Shown here: positions 8,518 through 15,541 of the stretch, piece by piece
Numbering within the stretch: the stretch's first letter is position 1
Layout: every line of letters starts with the position of its first letter
Assembly: GCF_017875645.1 (NCBI RefSeq)
Contig: NZ_JAGGMR010000001.1
Location: 6,386,001-6,450,000 of the forward strand
Direction of reading: 5' to 3'
Origin: Nocardia goodfellowii
GTDB taxonomy: Bacteria > Actinomycetota > Actinomycetes > Mycobacteriales > Mycobacteriaceae
DNA: 64,000 nt
The notes under the pieces: model-generated
Database searches by the model: none
What the model was told of the DNA's origin: nothing
The model's input: only the letters and a program-made list of their open reading frames with translations
Translations under genes and position numbers: made by a program

Positions 8518-8591
8518 CGGTCCGCGGACTACTGCCGGTAGTGGCAATCGTCCTCCTGCAACAGGTTTCGACGAGGCGGGGAGAACACGCT

Positions 8592-9347
8592 ATGCAGATT
8601 GCGATACTGGTGTATCCGGGAATGACCGCGCTGGACGCGGTCGGGCCGTACGAGGCGCTTCGATTCATACCCGGCGCGATCGTGCGATTCGTCTGGCACC
8701 GGCCCGGACCGATTCTCGCCGACAGCGGCGTCTTGGCGCTCGGTGCCACCCATTCGCTGGCGGAGACGCCGAAACCCGATATCGTCGTAGTGCCTGGTGG
8801 GCCCGCTGCGATCGTTGTCGCCGCGGACCCGGCTGTGCTCGCCTGGCTACGCCGCGTCCACGAAAACACCCAGTGGACAACGTCGGTTTGTACCGGCGCG
8901 CTCATTCTCGCTGCCGCCGGGCTACTCGACGACAAGCCGGCCACCACGCATTGGGCCGCGCAGCGGGCTCTCGCACAGTTGGGAGCACGCCCACAGCGCG
9001 ATCAACGCATCGTGCGGTCCGGCCGCATCGCGACCGCGGCGGGTGTCTCGGCCGGCATCGATCTGGCCCTGTGGCTGATCGGCGAGTTGTGCGGACCCGA
9101 ACGTGCGCAGGCGGTGCAATTGGATATCGAGTACGACCCGCGCCCGCCCTACGACGCCGGCCATCCGGACAAAGTATCGCCGGCGGTGCGGCGTATGGCA
9201 TTGAGTGATCAGTTGAAGCTGGTTCCGACCTCCGGAATGATTGCCGAGATCGCCTGTTCGTTGCCAGTAGTGATGTGGGGGAACGTATTACGGCGGATAC
9301 GAGGACGCCACGCCCAGCCGATCGAGGTCGCCGCCCACGAGCCTTAG
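8592..9347 (+). CDS. DJ-1/PfpI family protein, isonitrile hydratase-like
   Basis: 251 residues with the class I glutamine amidotransferase-like fold. It opens with MQIAILVYPGMTALDAVGPYE, has the nucleophile elbow TTSVCTGALILAAAGLL (Cys near residue 100) and then DDKPATTHW, the arrangement of isonitrile hydratase (InhA-like) and of the sensor part of GATase1-type AraC regulators. No AraC HTH domain follows, so it is an enzyme-type member. An isonitrile or small thioester substrate is possible but unproven. ATG at 8592 is chosen over an upstream in-frame extension because of the conserved N-terminus and GGCGGGGA upstream. Confidence 0.8.
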   Translation: MQIAILVYPGMTALDAVGPYEALRFIPGAIVRFVWHRPGPILADSGVLALGATHSLAETPKPDIVVVPGGPAAIVVAADPAVLAWLRRVHENTQWTTSVCTGALILAAAGLLDDKPATTHWAAQRALAQLGARPQRDQRIVRSGRIATAAGVSAGIDLALWLIGELCGPERAQAVQLDIEYDPRPPYDAGHPDKVSPAVRRMALSDQLKLVPTSGMIAEIACSLPVVMWGNVLRRIRGRHAQPIEVAAHEP

Positions 9348-9364
9348 GTCCCACGTCCGCAGGT

Positions 9365-10033
9365 CTACTCGCCGCCACGGGGCCTGTCCCAGGCGCCGGA
9401 GTGTGACATTTCGTCCAGGCCCGGAGGTATCCAGCGGACCGGGGTCACTCGGCGCCCGTAGCCGATATCGACAGGTGTTGCGATGTGCCAGCGCAGAACT
9501 CGCAGCATCTCCAGCATCTGCGTGGCCTTCGCCTCGCCATACACCGGAAGCTGTTCCCGCGCGGACATTTTCATCACGCGCCGCATCAGCACGGCCCCGC
9601 CGCCGAGGGTGACCGATCCGGCGTAGTAGGCGTAGATATGCGGATGTGTGGGTTGTTCGGCCTCGGCGGCCAACGCCATCCGGGCCGACTGCACTGTCCG
9701 CGACCACCCGAGAAGCACCATGGCCGGTAGCCGGAAAAACACAGTCCACCAGGGGAATCCGCGCGACGTCCGACGGTAGGCTATGGCGACGGCGGATACG
9801 TCGCGGCGCTCATCGTAAGTCAGCGCCAGGTACCCGCGGAGAACGACCGCGATGGTGATTTCGCACCGAAAGATCCAGTACAGCGCGCGGTCGGCACGCT
9901 TCGAGCGGCGTGGCCGCAATTCCACCCACACCGGATCGGTGGTGAACGCCTGCGCCAGGACCCGCGCCGCCTGCCGACGCGCGGCACGAGGCACACTACG
10001 GGCGGGCGCTATCGGTTCGGTGACCGTCTTCAT
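9365..10033 (-). CDS. GNAT-like acyltransferase
   Basis: 222 residues from ATG at 10033 (GGAAGG nine bases upstream). The pattern AARVLAQAFTTDPVWVELRP at the N-terminus and YAYYAGSVTLGGGAVLMRRVM in the middle matches the layout of GNAT N-acetyltransferases (acceptor helix, then the beta4/alpha3 acyl-CoA loop), and ATQMLEMLRVLRWHIATPV corresponds to the last strands. The acyl-CoA loop is not a textbook Q/R-x-x-G-x-G/A, so assignment is moderate. It is the last gene of the minus-strand cluster, 46 bases after the SagB-type gene, and converges on the DJ-1 gene. It may acylate an amine formed by the oxoamine synthase. Confidence 0.6.
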   Translation of the reverse strand: MKTVTEPIAPARSVPRAARRQAARVLAQAFTTDPVWVELRPRRSKRADRALYWIFRCEITIAVVLRGYLALTYDERRDVSAVAIAYRRTSRGFPWWTVFFRLPAMVLLGWSRTVQSARMALAAEAEQPTHPHIYAYYAGSVTLGGGAVLMRRVMKMSAREQLPVYGEAKATQMLEMLRVLRWHIATPVDIGYGRRVTPVRWIPPGLDEMSHSGAWDRPRGGE

Positions 10034-10079
10034 CTCGGAAAGCCTTCCAGCGCAATGGGTTCGGTTACTGTTGTCGGGT

Positions 10080-11267
10080 TCATCCGTGCGCTCCTGGATA
10101 CAGCGCGTCGCGCTTGGTGCCGCCGCTCGATCGGCCCAGACCGAGCAGATACAGAGCCTGTTGCCCCGGCACCAAGGCGCGGTTCCAATACTCCGGCTCA
10201 ATCCCGCCGATACCGGTGACCGCCACCGCGTTTCGGGTCGCACTCAGGTACACGGCTTGCCCTATGACGCCGGCGGCGACCAATAGCGCCTGCCGCCGCT
10301 GGTCGATTGTCTGCCCGTCGCCGCGAGGCACGCTGATGACGATGAACGCATCAGCGTCGACGAGCTGCTCCTGACCTCCCAGGCCGGTCAAGAGATCCCC
10401 GTCGGGCAAACGCTCGCCGATTCCGGCCCTGCTGAGGACCTGTACGCCGGGCCACTGCAAACCCACCTGGGTGAGCACACAGTTCGCGGCGGACATGGCC
10501 GCATGAACGACATCTGTCAAGATGTCCGTGCCGGCGCCGGCGCTCAGTGCGGCGGCCGACCGGCGCGTGGCCACGAAACCGTGCGGATCCCACGGCAGGT
10601 GCCGCACCCTGTCGAAGCGGACGGGGTCTTCGGGCCCGGCCGGACTTATCCGAGCCGCCCACTTCTCGAACGCCGTTCGCCCGGCTTGGATTTGGGCGTC
10701 CGCGACCCGGACGAGCCGCCACTCCCCTGTCGTTTCCGGCAGTGCGGCCGAAGGCGGAACGTGACCGACAGCGAGGAGGTCGCCCATTATCTCCGCACGC
10801 GGCGGGTTGACGACGGCCGGGCCGGCGACGCGCTTCGGGCTGCCCGGAGCGGAATGCATCAGGGCGAGATTGAACACCGCATGGCCGCAGTCGAGCAGGT
10901 GATAGAGATAGCCGCGCGGTCCGTACTTGCGCATGGACAGCCACGGCCGCCCGACGAGCAGGCAGTGATAGCCCGCCGCGTCGAGGGGAAATTCGTCCGC
11001 CACTCCTACCACCGCTTGCCGGCGGGCCAGATCCAGCACGGCGAGCGAACCGGAATCGGTGGGGGTGAGCAAAATTTCGTAGGGGTAGGTGGCGCCGGCA
11101 GACGGTACCCGCCTGGCCTGAGAATCGCCGCCGCGACCGATCATTCGTTCGATCTGGACGGCCGCGTCGGCCAGCGGGCCGGTCAGCGGTTCGATCCGGG
11201 CTATCGGACGGGCGACCGGATCGATGAGATCGTTCCAGGCCATCGGCGCAATCGCTATGGAACTCAC
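10080..11267 (-). CDS. SagB-type nitroreductase-fold flavin oxidoreductase
   Basis: 395 residues from GTG at 11267, one base after the aldolase stop; ATG at 11243 is an alternative. RRVPSAGATYPYEI and KYGPRGYLYHLLDCGHAVFNL are the two hallmark segments of SagB-type dehydrogenases (FMN-binding nitroreductase superfamily), and a second half-domain follows (RSAAALSAGAGTDILTDVV, GIGGIEPEYWNRAL). SagB proteins oxidise thiazolines/oxazolines in RiPPs, and relatives oxidise carrier-protein-bound or free intermediates in non-ribosomal pathways. There is no YcaO or precursor peptide nearby, while an ACP and AMP ligase lie upstream in the same operon, so oxidation of a carrier-bound or released amino-ketone/imine is the better inference. 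Confidence 0.7.
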   Translation of the reverse strand: MSSIAIAPMAWNDLIDPVARPIARIEPLTGPLADAAVQIERMIGRGGDSQARRVPSAGATYPYEILLTPTDSGSLAVLDLARRQAVVGVADEFPLDAAGYHCLLVGRPWLSMRKYGPRGYLYHLLDCGHAVFNLALMHSAPGSPKRVAGPAVVNPPRAEIMGDLLAVGHVPPSAALPETTGEWRLVRVADAQIQAGRTAFEKWAARISPAGPEDPVRFDRVRHLPWDPHGFVATRRSAAALSAGAGTDILTDVVHAAMSAANCVLTQVGLQWPGVQVLSRAGIGERLPDGDLLTGLGGQEQLVDADAFIVISVPRGDGQTIDQRRQALLVAAGVIGQAVYLSATRNAVAVTGIGGIEPEYWNRALVPGQQALYLLGLGRSSGGTKRDALYPGAHG

Positions 11268-11268
11268 G

Positions 11269-11985
11269 TCAGGTCCAGCTTTCGATGTCGGGGTGCTCCC
11301 GCCGGACCCGTCGGTTGGTGTGCTCCCAGTAGGAGCGGACCGAGAGATCGGCGAAAATGTAGTCGCGCTTGGCGATCACGTCGATGGCATTCGACACCGA
11401 GTAGGTGCGACCCGACGCCAGCGCGTCGAGCTGCAGACGGCACGCGCGTTCCAGCATGAGTGCGAAGACGACCGCATGGCGGACACTCCGGCCGGCGATG
11501 ACACTGCCGTGGTTCACCAGGAAGACCGCGACGCCTTCGCCGAGACTTTTCGCGATCGCCGCGCCGACCTCGATGGTCAGCACCGTATTGCTGGTGTCCC
11601 GAAATCGGTGCACCGCACCGGCGAGCAGTGCCCCCTCGTGGCTCAGCGGCTCGAGTTCGGCATCGAGCGCACCGAAGACCAGCCCGGCCGGGGCGTGCGA
11701 GTGCACGATGCCGCCGATCTCCGGGCGAGCGGCGTAGATGGCTTGGTGCAGCGGCAATTCCGGCGGCGCCTTGGCGGCTACGGGTGCGGCCGGATCGACG
11801 ACAGCAGCGACGAAGTCCGCCGGAGTGACCTCATCGAAACCGGTGAGCGCACCCTTGATCGTGAATTCTCCGGCTCCCGGGCGACGGCAGGAAATCTGCC
11901 CCTGATTGAAATCGTCGTGCCCGCCCGCGGACAGCGCACGTGCGCCGACGCAGGCTTGGACGACGAGTGCGGCAAGCCCCGGCAT
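11269..11985 (-). CDS. Class II aldolase/adducin family protein
   Basis: 238 residues from ATG at 11985, ten bases after AGGAG; the start overlaps nothing but lies 5 bases past the DapB-like stop. Class II aldolase features are GGHDDFNQGQISCR near the N-terminus, the metal-binding GGIVHSHAPAG (two His), then LSHEGALLAGAV and VNHGSVIAGRSV, which supplies the third His. The family includes fuculose/rhamnulose-phosphate aldolases, ribulose-phosphate epimerase and methylthioribulose dehydratase as well as decarboxylase-like members. In this cluster a retro-aldol, dehydration or decarboxylation step on a polar intermediate is plausible; the exact reaction is not readable from sequence. Confidence 0.78.
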   Translation of the reverse strand: MPGLAALVVQACVGARALSAGGHDDFNQGQISCRRPGAGEFTIKGALTGFDEVTPADFVAAVVDPAAPVAAKAPPELPLHQAIYAARPEIGGIVHSHAPAGLVFGALDAELEPLSHEGALLAGAVHRFRDTSNTVLTIEVGAAIAKSLGEGVAVFLVNHGSVIAGRSVRHAVVFALMLERACRLQLDALASGRTYSVSNAIDVIAKRDYIFADLSVRSYWEHTNRRVRREHPDIESWT

Positions 11986-11990
11986 AGTCG

Positions 11991-12683
11991 TCACTCTCCT
12001 TCGTGCTGTTCGGTGATTCGTGCGTAGAGTTCGTCGGCGGTGTGATAGCCCGGCCCGGCAGTGGCCAGTTGCGCGGCCATCCGGAGTGCGTTCTTCGCGG
12101 CCGACTGCAGGTCCCGAACCGAATGGGTGATCTCGAAGGTCTCGCCGCCGACCGCGAACAGCACCCGGTGATCGCAAACCCGCACGCCGAACCGTTCGGA
12201 GATCACCTGGGCCGATGGGCCCAAGACCGCTGCCAGCCGCCGTGCCGTCGCCGAGGGTGCGTCCTGCTTGGCGGCGGTGTGCCGGTCGATCACGGTGATC
12301 TCGGCATCCAGGTCGAGCGCTGCGGCGAACCGGCCGGACAGCTGCACCGCCTGCGTCTGAATCCATTGCAGCGGGCTGAGATTCGCGATCCACGCCACCG
12401 GGATTTCGGCCCCTAACGCGCGCAGGTTCTCGAGGTCGTTCGGCGACGGATCGGAGACGCAATACAGCAGGGCGCTGCCGTGGCCGCGGCAGAAGTCGAT
12501 CGTGTCGGCGAGGGCGGCGGGGCGGCTGGCATCGACCACTACCGCCGGCCGTCCTCCGCCCGAACTCCAGCCCGCGCTCGACGCACTCACCACAATCGGG
12601 ACGTCGCCGTCCGCGCAAGCTTGCCGGATTGCCGTGCCCAGACGCCCGGTGACGCCGACGATGCCGATCCCGTCGATCTTCAC
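11991..12683 (-). CDS. Dihydrodipicolinate reductase (DapB)-like protein
   Basis: 230 residues from a GTG that overlaps the ACP stop (GTGA). The N-terminus GIVGVTGRLGTAI is a dinucleotide-binding Rossmann motif. RHTAAKQDAPSATARRL lines up with the DapB active-site segment (HHxxKxDAPSGTA): the first His and the Lys are kept, the second His is Thr and the Gly is Ala. The end (CDHRVLFAVGGETFEITHSV, KNALRMAAQL) also follows DapB. It is shorter than typical DapB, and the substituted motif and cluster context suggest a pathway-specific imine or enamine reductase rather than lysine biosynthesis. Confidence 0.75.
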   Translation of the reverse strand: MKIDGIGIVGVTGRLGTAIRQACADGDVPIVVSASSAGWSSGGGRPAVVVDASRPAALADTIDFCRGHGSALLYCVSDPSPNDLENLRALGAEIPVAWIANLSPLQWIQTQAVQLSGRFAAALDLDAEITVIDRHTAAKQDAPSATARRLAAVLGPSAQVISERFGVRVCDHRVLFAVGGETFEITHSVRDLQSAAKNALRMAAQLATAGPGYHTADELYARITEQHEGE

Positions 12684-12943
12684 TCGATCCCCTGCTTGCG
12701 CAGATAGCCGACGATGAGTGCCGCCGTCCGCATCGAATCCAGATCGTTTTCGAGATCGATCTCTATGCCGTAGGTGATTTCCAGGGCATCGACCAACCGC
12801 AGGAATGACAGTGAGGTCATACCCGCTTCGGCGAAAGTGTGTTCCGACCGGTGTGCGGTTTCGGCGTCGATGGTGCCGTCAGTGGCCGTGGCCACCAGCT
12901 CGGCCACGGCGCGGGTAACTTCTTCGGTGCTGCTGTGCGCCAT
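12680..12943 (-). CDS. Acyl/peptidyl carrier protein
   Basis: 87-residue stand-alone carrier protein. The phosphopantetheine site is AGMTSLSFLRLVDALE with Ser44 as the attachment residue (TSL instead of the DSL common in fatty-acid ACPs), followed by the acidic helix region ITYGIEIDLENDLDSM. It must be primed by a phosphopantetheinyl transferase encoded elsewhere. The start overlaps the AMP-ligase stop (TGATG) and its stop overlaps the DapB-like start, so the three genes are translationally coupled. Presumably the ligase at 12943-14385 loads it. Confidence 0.9.
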   Translation of the reverse strand: MAHSSTEEVTRAVAELVATATDGTIDAETAHRSEHTFAEAGMTSLSFLRLVDALEITYGIEIDLENDLDSMRTAALIVGYLRKQGIE

Positions 12944-14385
12944 CAGGACGCCTCCTCGGCGGGTGCGAATACTGCGGTGAGCAGGTCGATGACTTCGGCC
13001 GAACGAACCTTGCCGGTACTTCCGCGCGGCAGTTCGGGTACCACGACGACCACTTCCGGTACTTGGAATTCGGCGAGCCGAGCACGCAGATATGTCTTCA
13101 GCGCGCTCACCTCCAGGGCGGATTCGGCGGCCACCAGCGCGCCCACGCAGTCACGACCGCTCGGTGTCGTGAGTTGCGTGACGTGGCAGTCGACGACGCC
13201 GGGATAGGCGCGGATGGGGTCGCGCACGGTTTCGATGCTGAACTTGCGCCCACCTATGTTCAGGCCCGGTCGCACCCGACCGGTAAGACGCAGTCGCCCG
13301 GCGGTGAATTCACCCGTGTCGGAGGAGATGTAGCAGCCGTCGGCGGCCACGGCTCGCTCGAGTTCGCCCGGATAGTTGAGATATTTGGTCCCCATCGACT
13401 CGGTGCGCACATGCAGCACCGGAATTCCGTCCGTTTCGCGCGGCGCTACCCGCAGCGTCACGCCGGGCAGCGGTCTGCCGTGGGAGCCGCGCCGCGGCTC
13501 GGGATCGAAAGTGACCGGCCCGGTTTCGGCGATGCCGTAGTAGTCACACACCGGGCCTGACAGCGTTTCCACTGCCGCGGCAACGGTATCGGACAGCGCG
13601 GCGGCGGAGGACAACCGTAACCGGATGCCCGACAAAGCTTTTCGCAGCGTCTGATCGGTGTCCCGTACGGGATAGGCGGCAAGCCGTTCGTAGGCCGCGG
13701 GAAAGGCGACCAGGATACTCGGCTCGCTCGCGCCGATGTGCCGAAGGATCGCGCCCCCGGTGGGAAGGGTGCTGGGCAGCACCATGGCGGCTCCGGTCAG
13801 CAGGCCCGGTATCAGTGTGGTGTTGAAGGCCAGGCCGTTGTATACGCCCGCGAAGCAGAGGATGCGGTCGCGTGCGGTCAATCCGACCGCCGAGGACCAG
13901 GTGGAGGCGGCGTTCAGCACCGCCGCGGCCGAGAACTCGATGCAGGCGGGGGTACGTGTCGATCCTGAAGTCAGGCGGCATACTTCGGTGTCCGATGCTG
14001 TCTCGGGTCTCGGCCCGTCGAATCCGGTGCGATGCAACCAACTCCGATCATCGAGCGGTGTGGTACCGGCCGATTCGGTGATCACCGCGTCGATTCCGCA
14101 ATCCTGGACCAAGGTGTCGATGTCGTGCGGCGTCGAGCTCGGATCAGCGAGGATGGGCAAGGATCCGTGCCGCCACACCGCCAGCAAGCTCGAGATGTAG
14201 CCGGGGTGGTTCTTGGTGGCCAGCAATATGCGGGCACCGCCGGAGCGGAGTACCTCGTCGAGCAGCTTCCGTTTGACCGAATGCTCCGCCAGCAGATCTC
14301 CGAAGCTGCGCGCCGCGGGCCCCGCGCCGACCAGCGTTCCAGGGTGCCGTCGCATCGCGGCGACGACACTCTCGTACAACAACAT
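12943..14385 (-). CDS. AMP-dependent acyl/aminoacyl ligase (ANL superfamily)
   Basis: 480 residues, a stand-alone adenylating enzyme. Recognisable motifs are CRLTSGSTRTPACIEFS (A3, P-loop, in a divergent form lacking the usual TGxPK Lys), CDYYGIAETGP (A5), SSDTGEF (A7) and the C-terminal RGSTGKVRSAEV with the A10 Lys. The N-terminal domain is short. It sits between the acyl-CoA dehydrogenase homologue and the ACP and overlaps the ACP start, so loading a carboxylic or amino acid onto the ACP is the natural inference. The order AMP ligase / carrier / acyl-CoA dehydrogenase resembles the pyrrole-forming trio of prodigiosin and pyoluteorin pathways, but substrate residues were not aligned. Confidence 0.8.
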   Translation of the reverse strand: MLLYESVVAAMRRHPGTLVGAGPAARSFGDLLAEHSVKRKLLDEVLRSGGARILLATKNHPGYISSLLAVWRHGSLPILADPSSTPHDIDTLVQDCGIDAVITESAGTTPLDDRSWLHRTGFDGPRPETASDTEVCRLTSGSTRTPACIEFSAAAVLNAASTWSSAVGLTARDRILCFAGVYNGLAFNTTLIPGLLTGAAMVLPSTLPTGGAILRHIGASEPSILVAFPAAYERLAAYPVRDTDQTLRKALSGIRLRLSSAAALSDTVAAAVETLSGPVCDYYGIAETGPVTFDPEPRRGSHGRPLPGVTLRVAPRETDGIPVLHVRTESMGTKYLNYPGELERAVAADGCYISSDTGEFTAGRLRLTGRVRPGLNIGGRKFSIETVRDPIRAYPGVVDCHVTQLTTPSGRDCVGALVAAESALEVSALKTYLRARLAEFQVPEVVVVVPELPRGSTGKVRSAEVIDLLTAVFAPAEEAS

Positions 14386-14389
14386 TCGA

Positions 14390-15532
14390 TCACTCCCCCC
14401 TGTGTGCCGCTACAGCGGCGTCGAGCCGGGCCGCTATCGTCAGACGTTGAATTCGGTTGGTGCCCTGCAAGGTCTGCAGAAGTTTGGCCTGACGCATCCA
14501 CATCTCCACCCGCTCGCCGGGCAAGTACGCGCTCGCGCCGAGGATTTCGACCGCCTCGCCGGTGACCCGGGCCGCGGTATCGGTGGCGAACAGCTTGGCC
14601 TGCGCGCACACCAGCGTCGCACCCGCCGGGTCCCGATCGAAGGTCGCACAGGCGTGGGACAGGAGTTGCTGGGCCGCGCGCAGACCCGTCGCCATGTCGG
14701 CCAGGGTGAAACCCACGCTCTGGTACTCGATGATCGGCTGCCCGAACCTGCGGTGCGACTTCGCGAAACGCAGGGCGCGCTCCAAGGCCGCCGTGCCCAC
14801 GCCGATCGCGCACGCGGCCAACCCCAGACGCCCCTGCGTCGACAGGATGTCGGTGACCAGCCCGCCACGGTCCCGCCGACCCAGAATTCGATCGGCGGGT
14901 ACCGCTACATCGCGAAAACCGATGCTGGACACCGGGATCGCGATCCCTTGCAGGTGCGCTGACGGTTCGGAGACTTCAACCCCTGGAGCATTTGCCGGCA
15001 CCACGAAGGCCGTGATCCCGCCGATGCCCGCGTCTCGTGTCCGCGCATAGACGATCAGCTCACTCGCCGCCACAGCATGGGCGACCCAGTTCTTGTGTCC
15101 GTTGAGCCGGTAGGTGTCCCCCTCGCGGACGGCGCTGAGCTCGACTGCGCTCAGGTCGGACCCCGAGTTGCGCTCACTGAGACAGGAGACCGCCAGACTT
15201 CGCCCCTCGCGCATACCCGGCCCCAGTTCCGACCACAGCGAAGCGGTCGCATGTCGGCGAATTGTATTGGCGCACAGTGCCTGTACTTGTACGGCCTCGG
15301 CCAACTCCACCGAATGGCGAGCGATCGCCGTCAGCGCGTCGCAGAATGTCTCCGATGGATGTGCCAGGTTCGTGGTCGGCGCGAGCACCGGATCCAGCAC
15401 CCCGGTGGCTAAAATTTCTGTCACTGTCTCGCGCTGCGCGGCGGCGCCGGCCGTCGCGGCGATCGACTCCACCTGTCGAACCAGCTCGTCCGAACCGCGG
15501 TCGGTATCCAAAGTGTCTCTCCCCCAATACAT
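14390..15532 (-). CDS. Acyl-CoA dehydrogenase family flavoprotein without canonical catalytic Glu
   Basis: 380 residues from ATG at 15532 (GAGGAG five bases upstream; a GTG two codons earlier is possible). Family motifs are SCLSERNSGSDLSAVEL, RLNGHKNWVAHA, FAKSHRRFGQPIIEYQSV and the C-terminal QAKLLQTLQGTNRIQRLTIA. In most acyl-CoA dehydrogenases the last motif reads YEGT, with Glu as the base; here it is LQGT (Gln356). The alternative Glu position used by isovaleryl-type enzymes (TQGRLGLAAC region) is Gly. The protein therefore probably does not perform ordinary alpha-beta desaturation; it could act on a carrier-bound aminoacyl group or as a flavin oxygenase. It lies between the MmpL and AMP-ligase genes. 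Confidence 0.82.
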   Translation of the reverse strand: MYWGRDTLDTDRGSDELVRQVESIAATAGAAAQRETVTEILATGVLDPVLAPTTNLAHPSETFCDALTAIARHSVELAEAVQVQALCANTIRRHATASLWSELGPGMREGRSLAVSCLSERNSGSDLSAVELSAVREGDTYRLNGHKNWVAHAVAASELIVYARTRDAGIGGITAFVVPANAPGVEVSEPSAHLQGIAIPVSSIGFRDVAVPADRILGRRDRGGLVTDILSTQGRLGLAACAIGVGTAALERALRFAKSHRRFGQPIIEYQSVGFTLADMATGLRAAQQLLSHACATFDRDPAGATLVCAQAKLFATDTAARVTGEAVEILGASAYLPGERVEMWMRQAKLLQTLQGTNRIQRLTIAARLDAAVAAHRGE

Positions 15533-15541
15533 GCACACTCC

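Noticed and set aside
10080..11267. RiPP (thiazole/oxazole) cluster based on the SagB-type protein
   Set aside because: No YcaO cyclodehydratase, leader-binding protein or precursor peptide was found in the neighbourhood.
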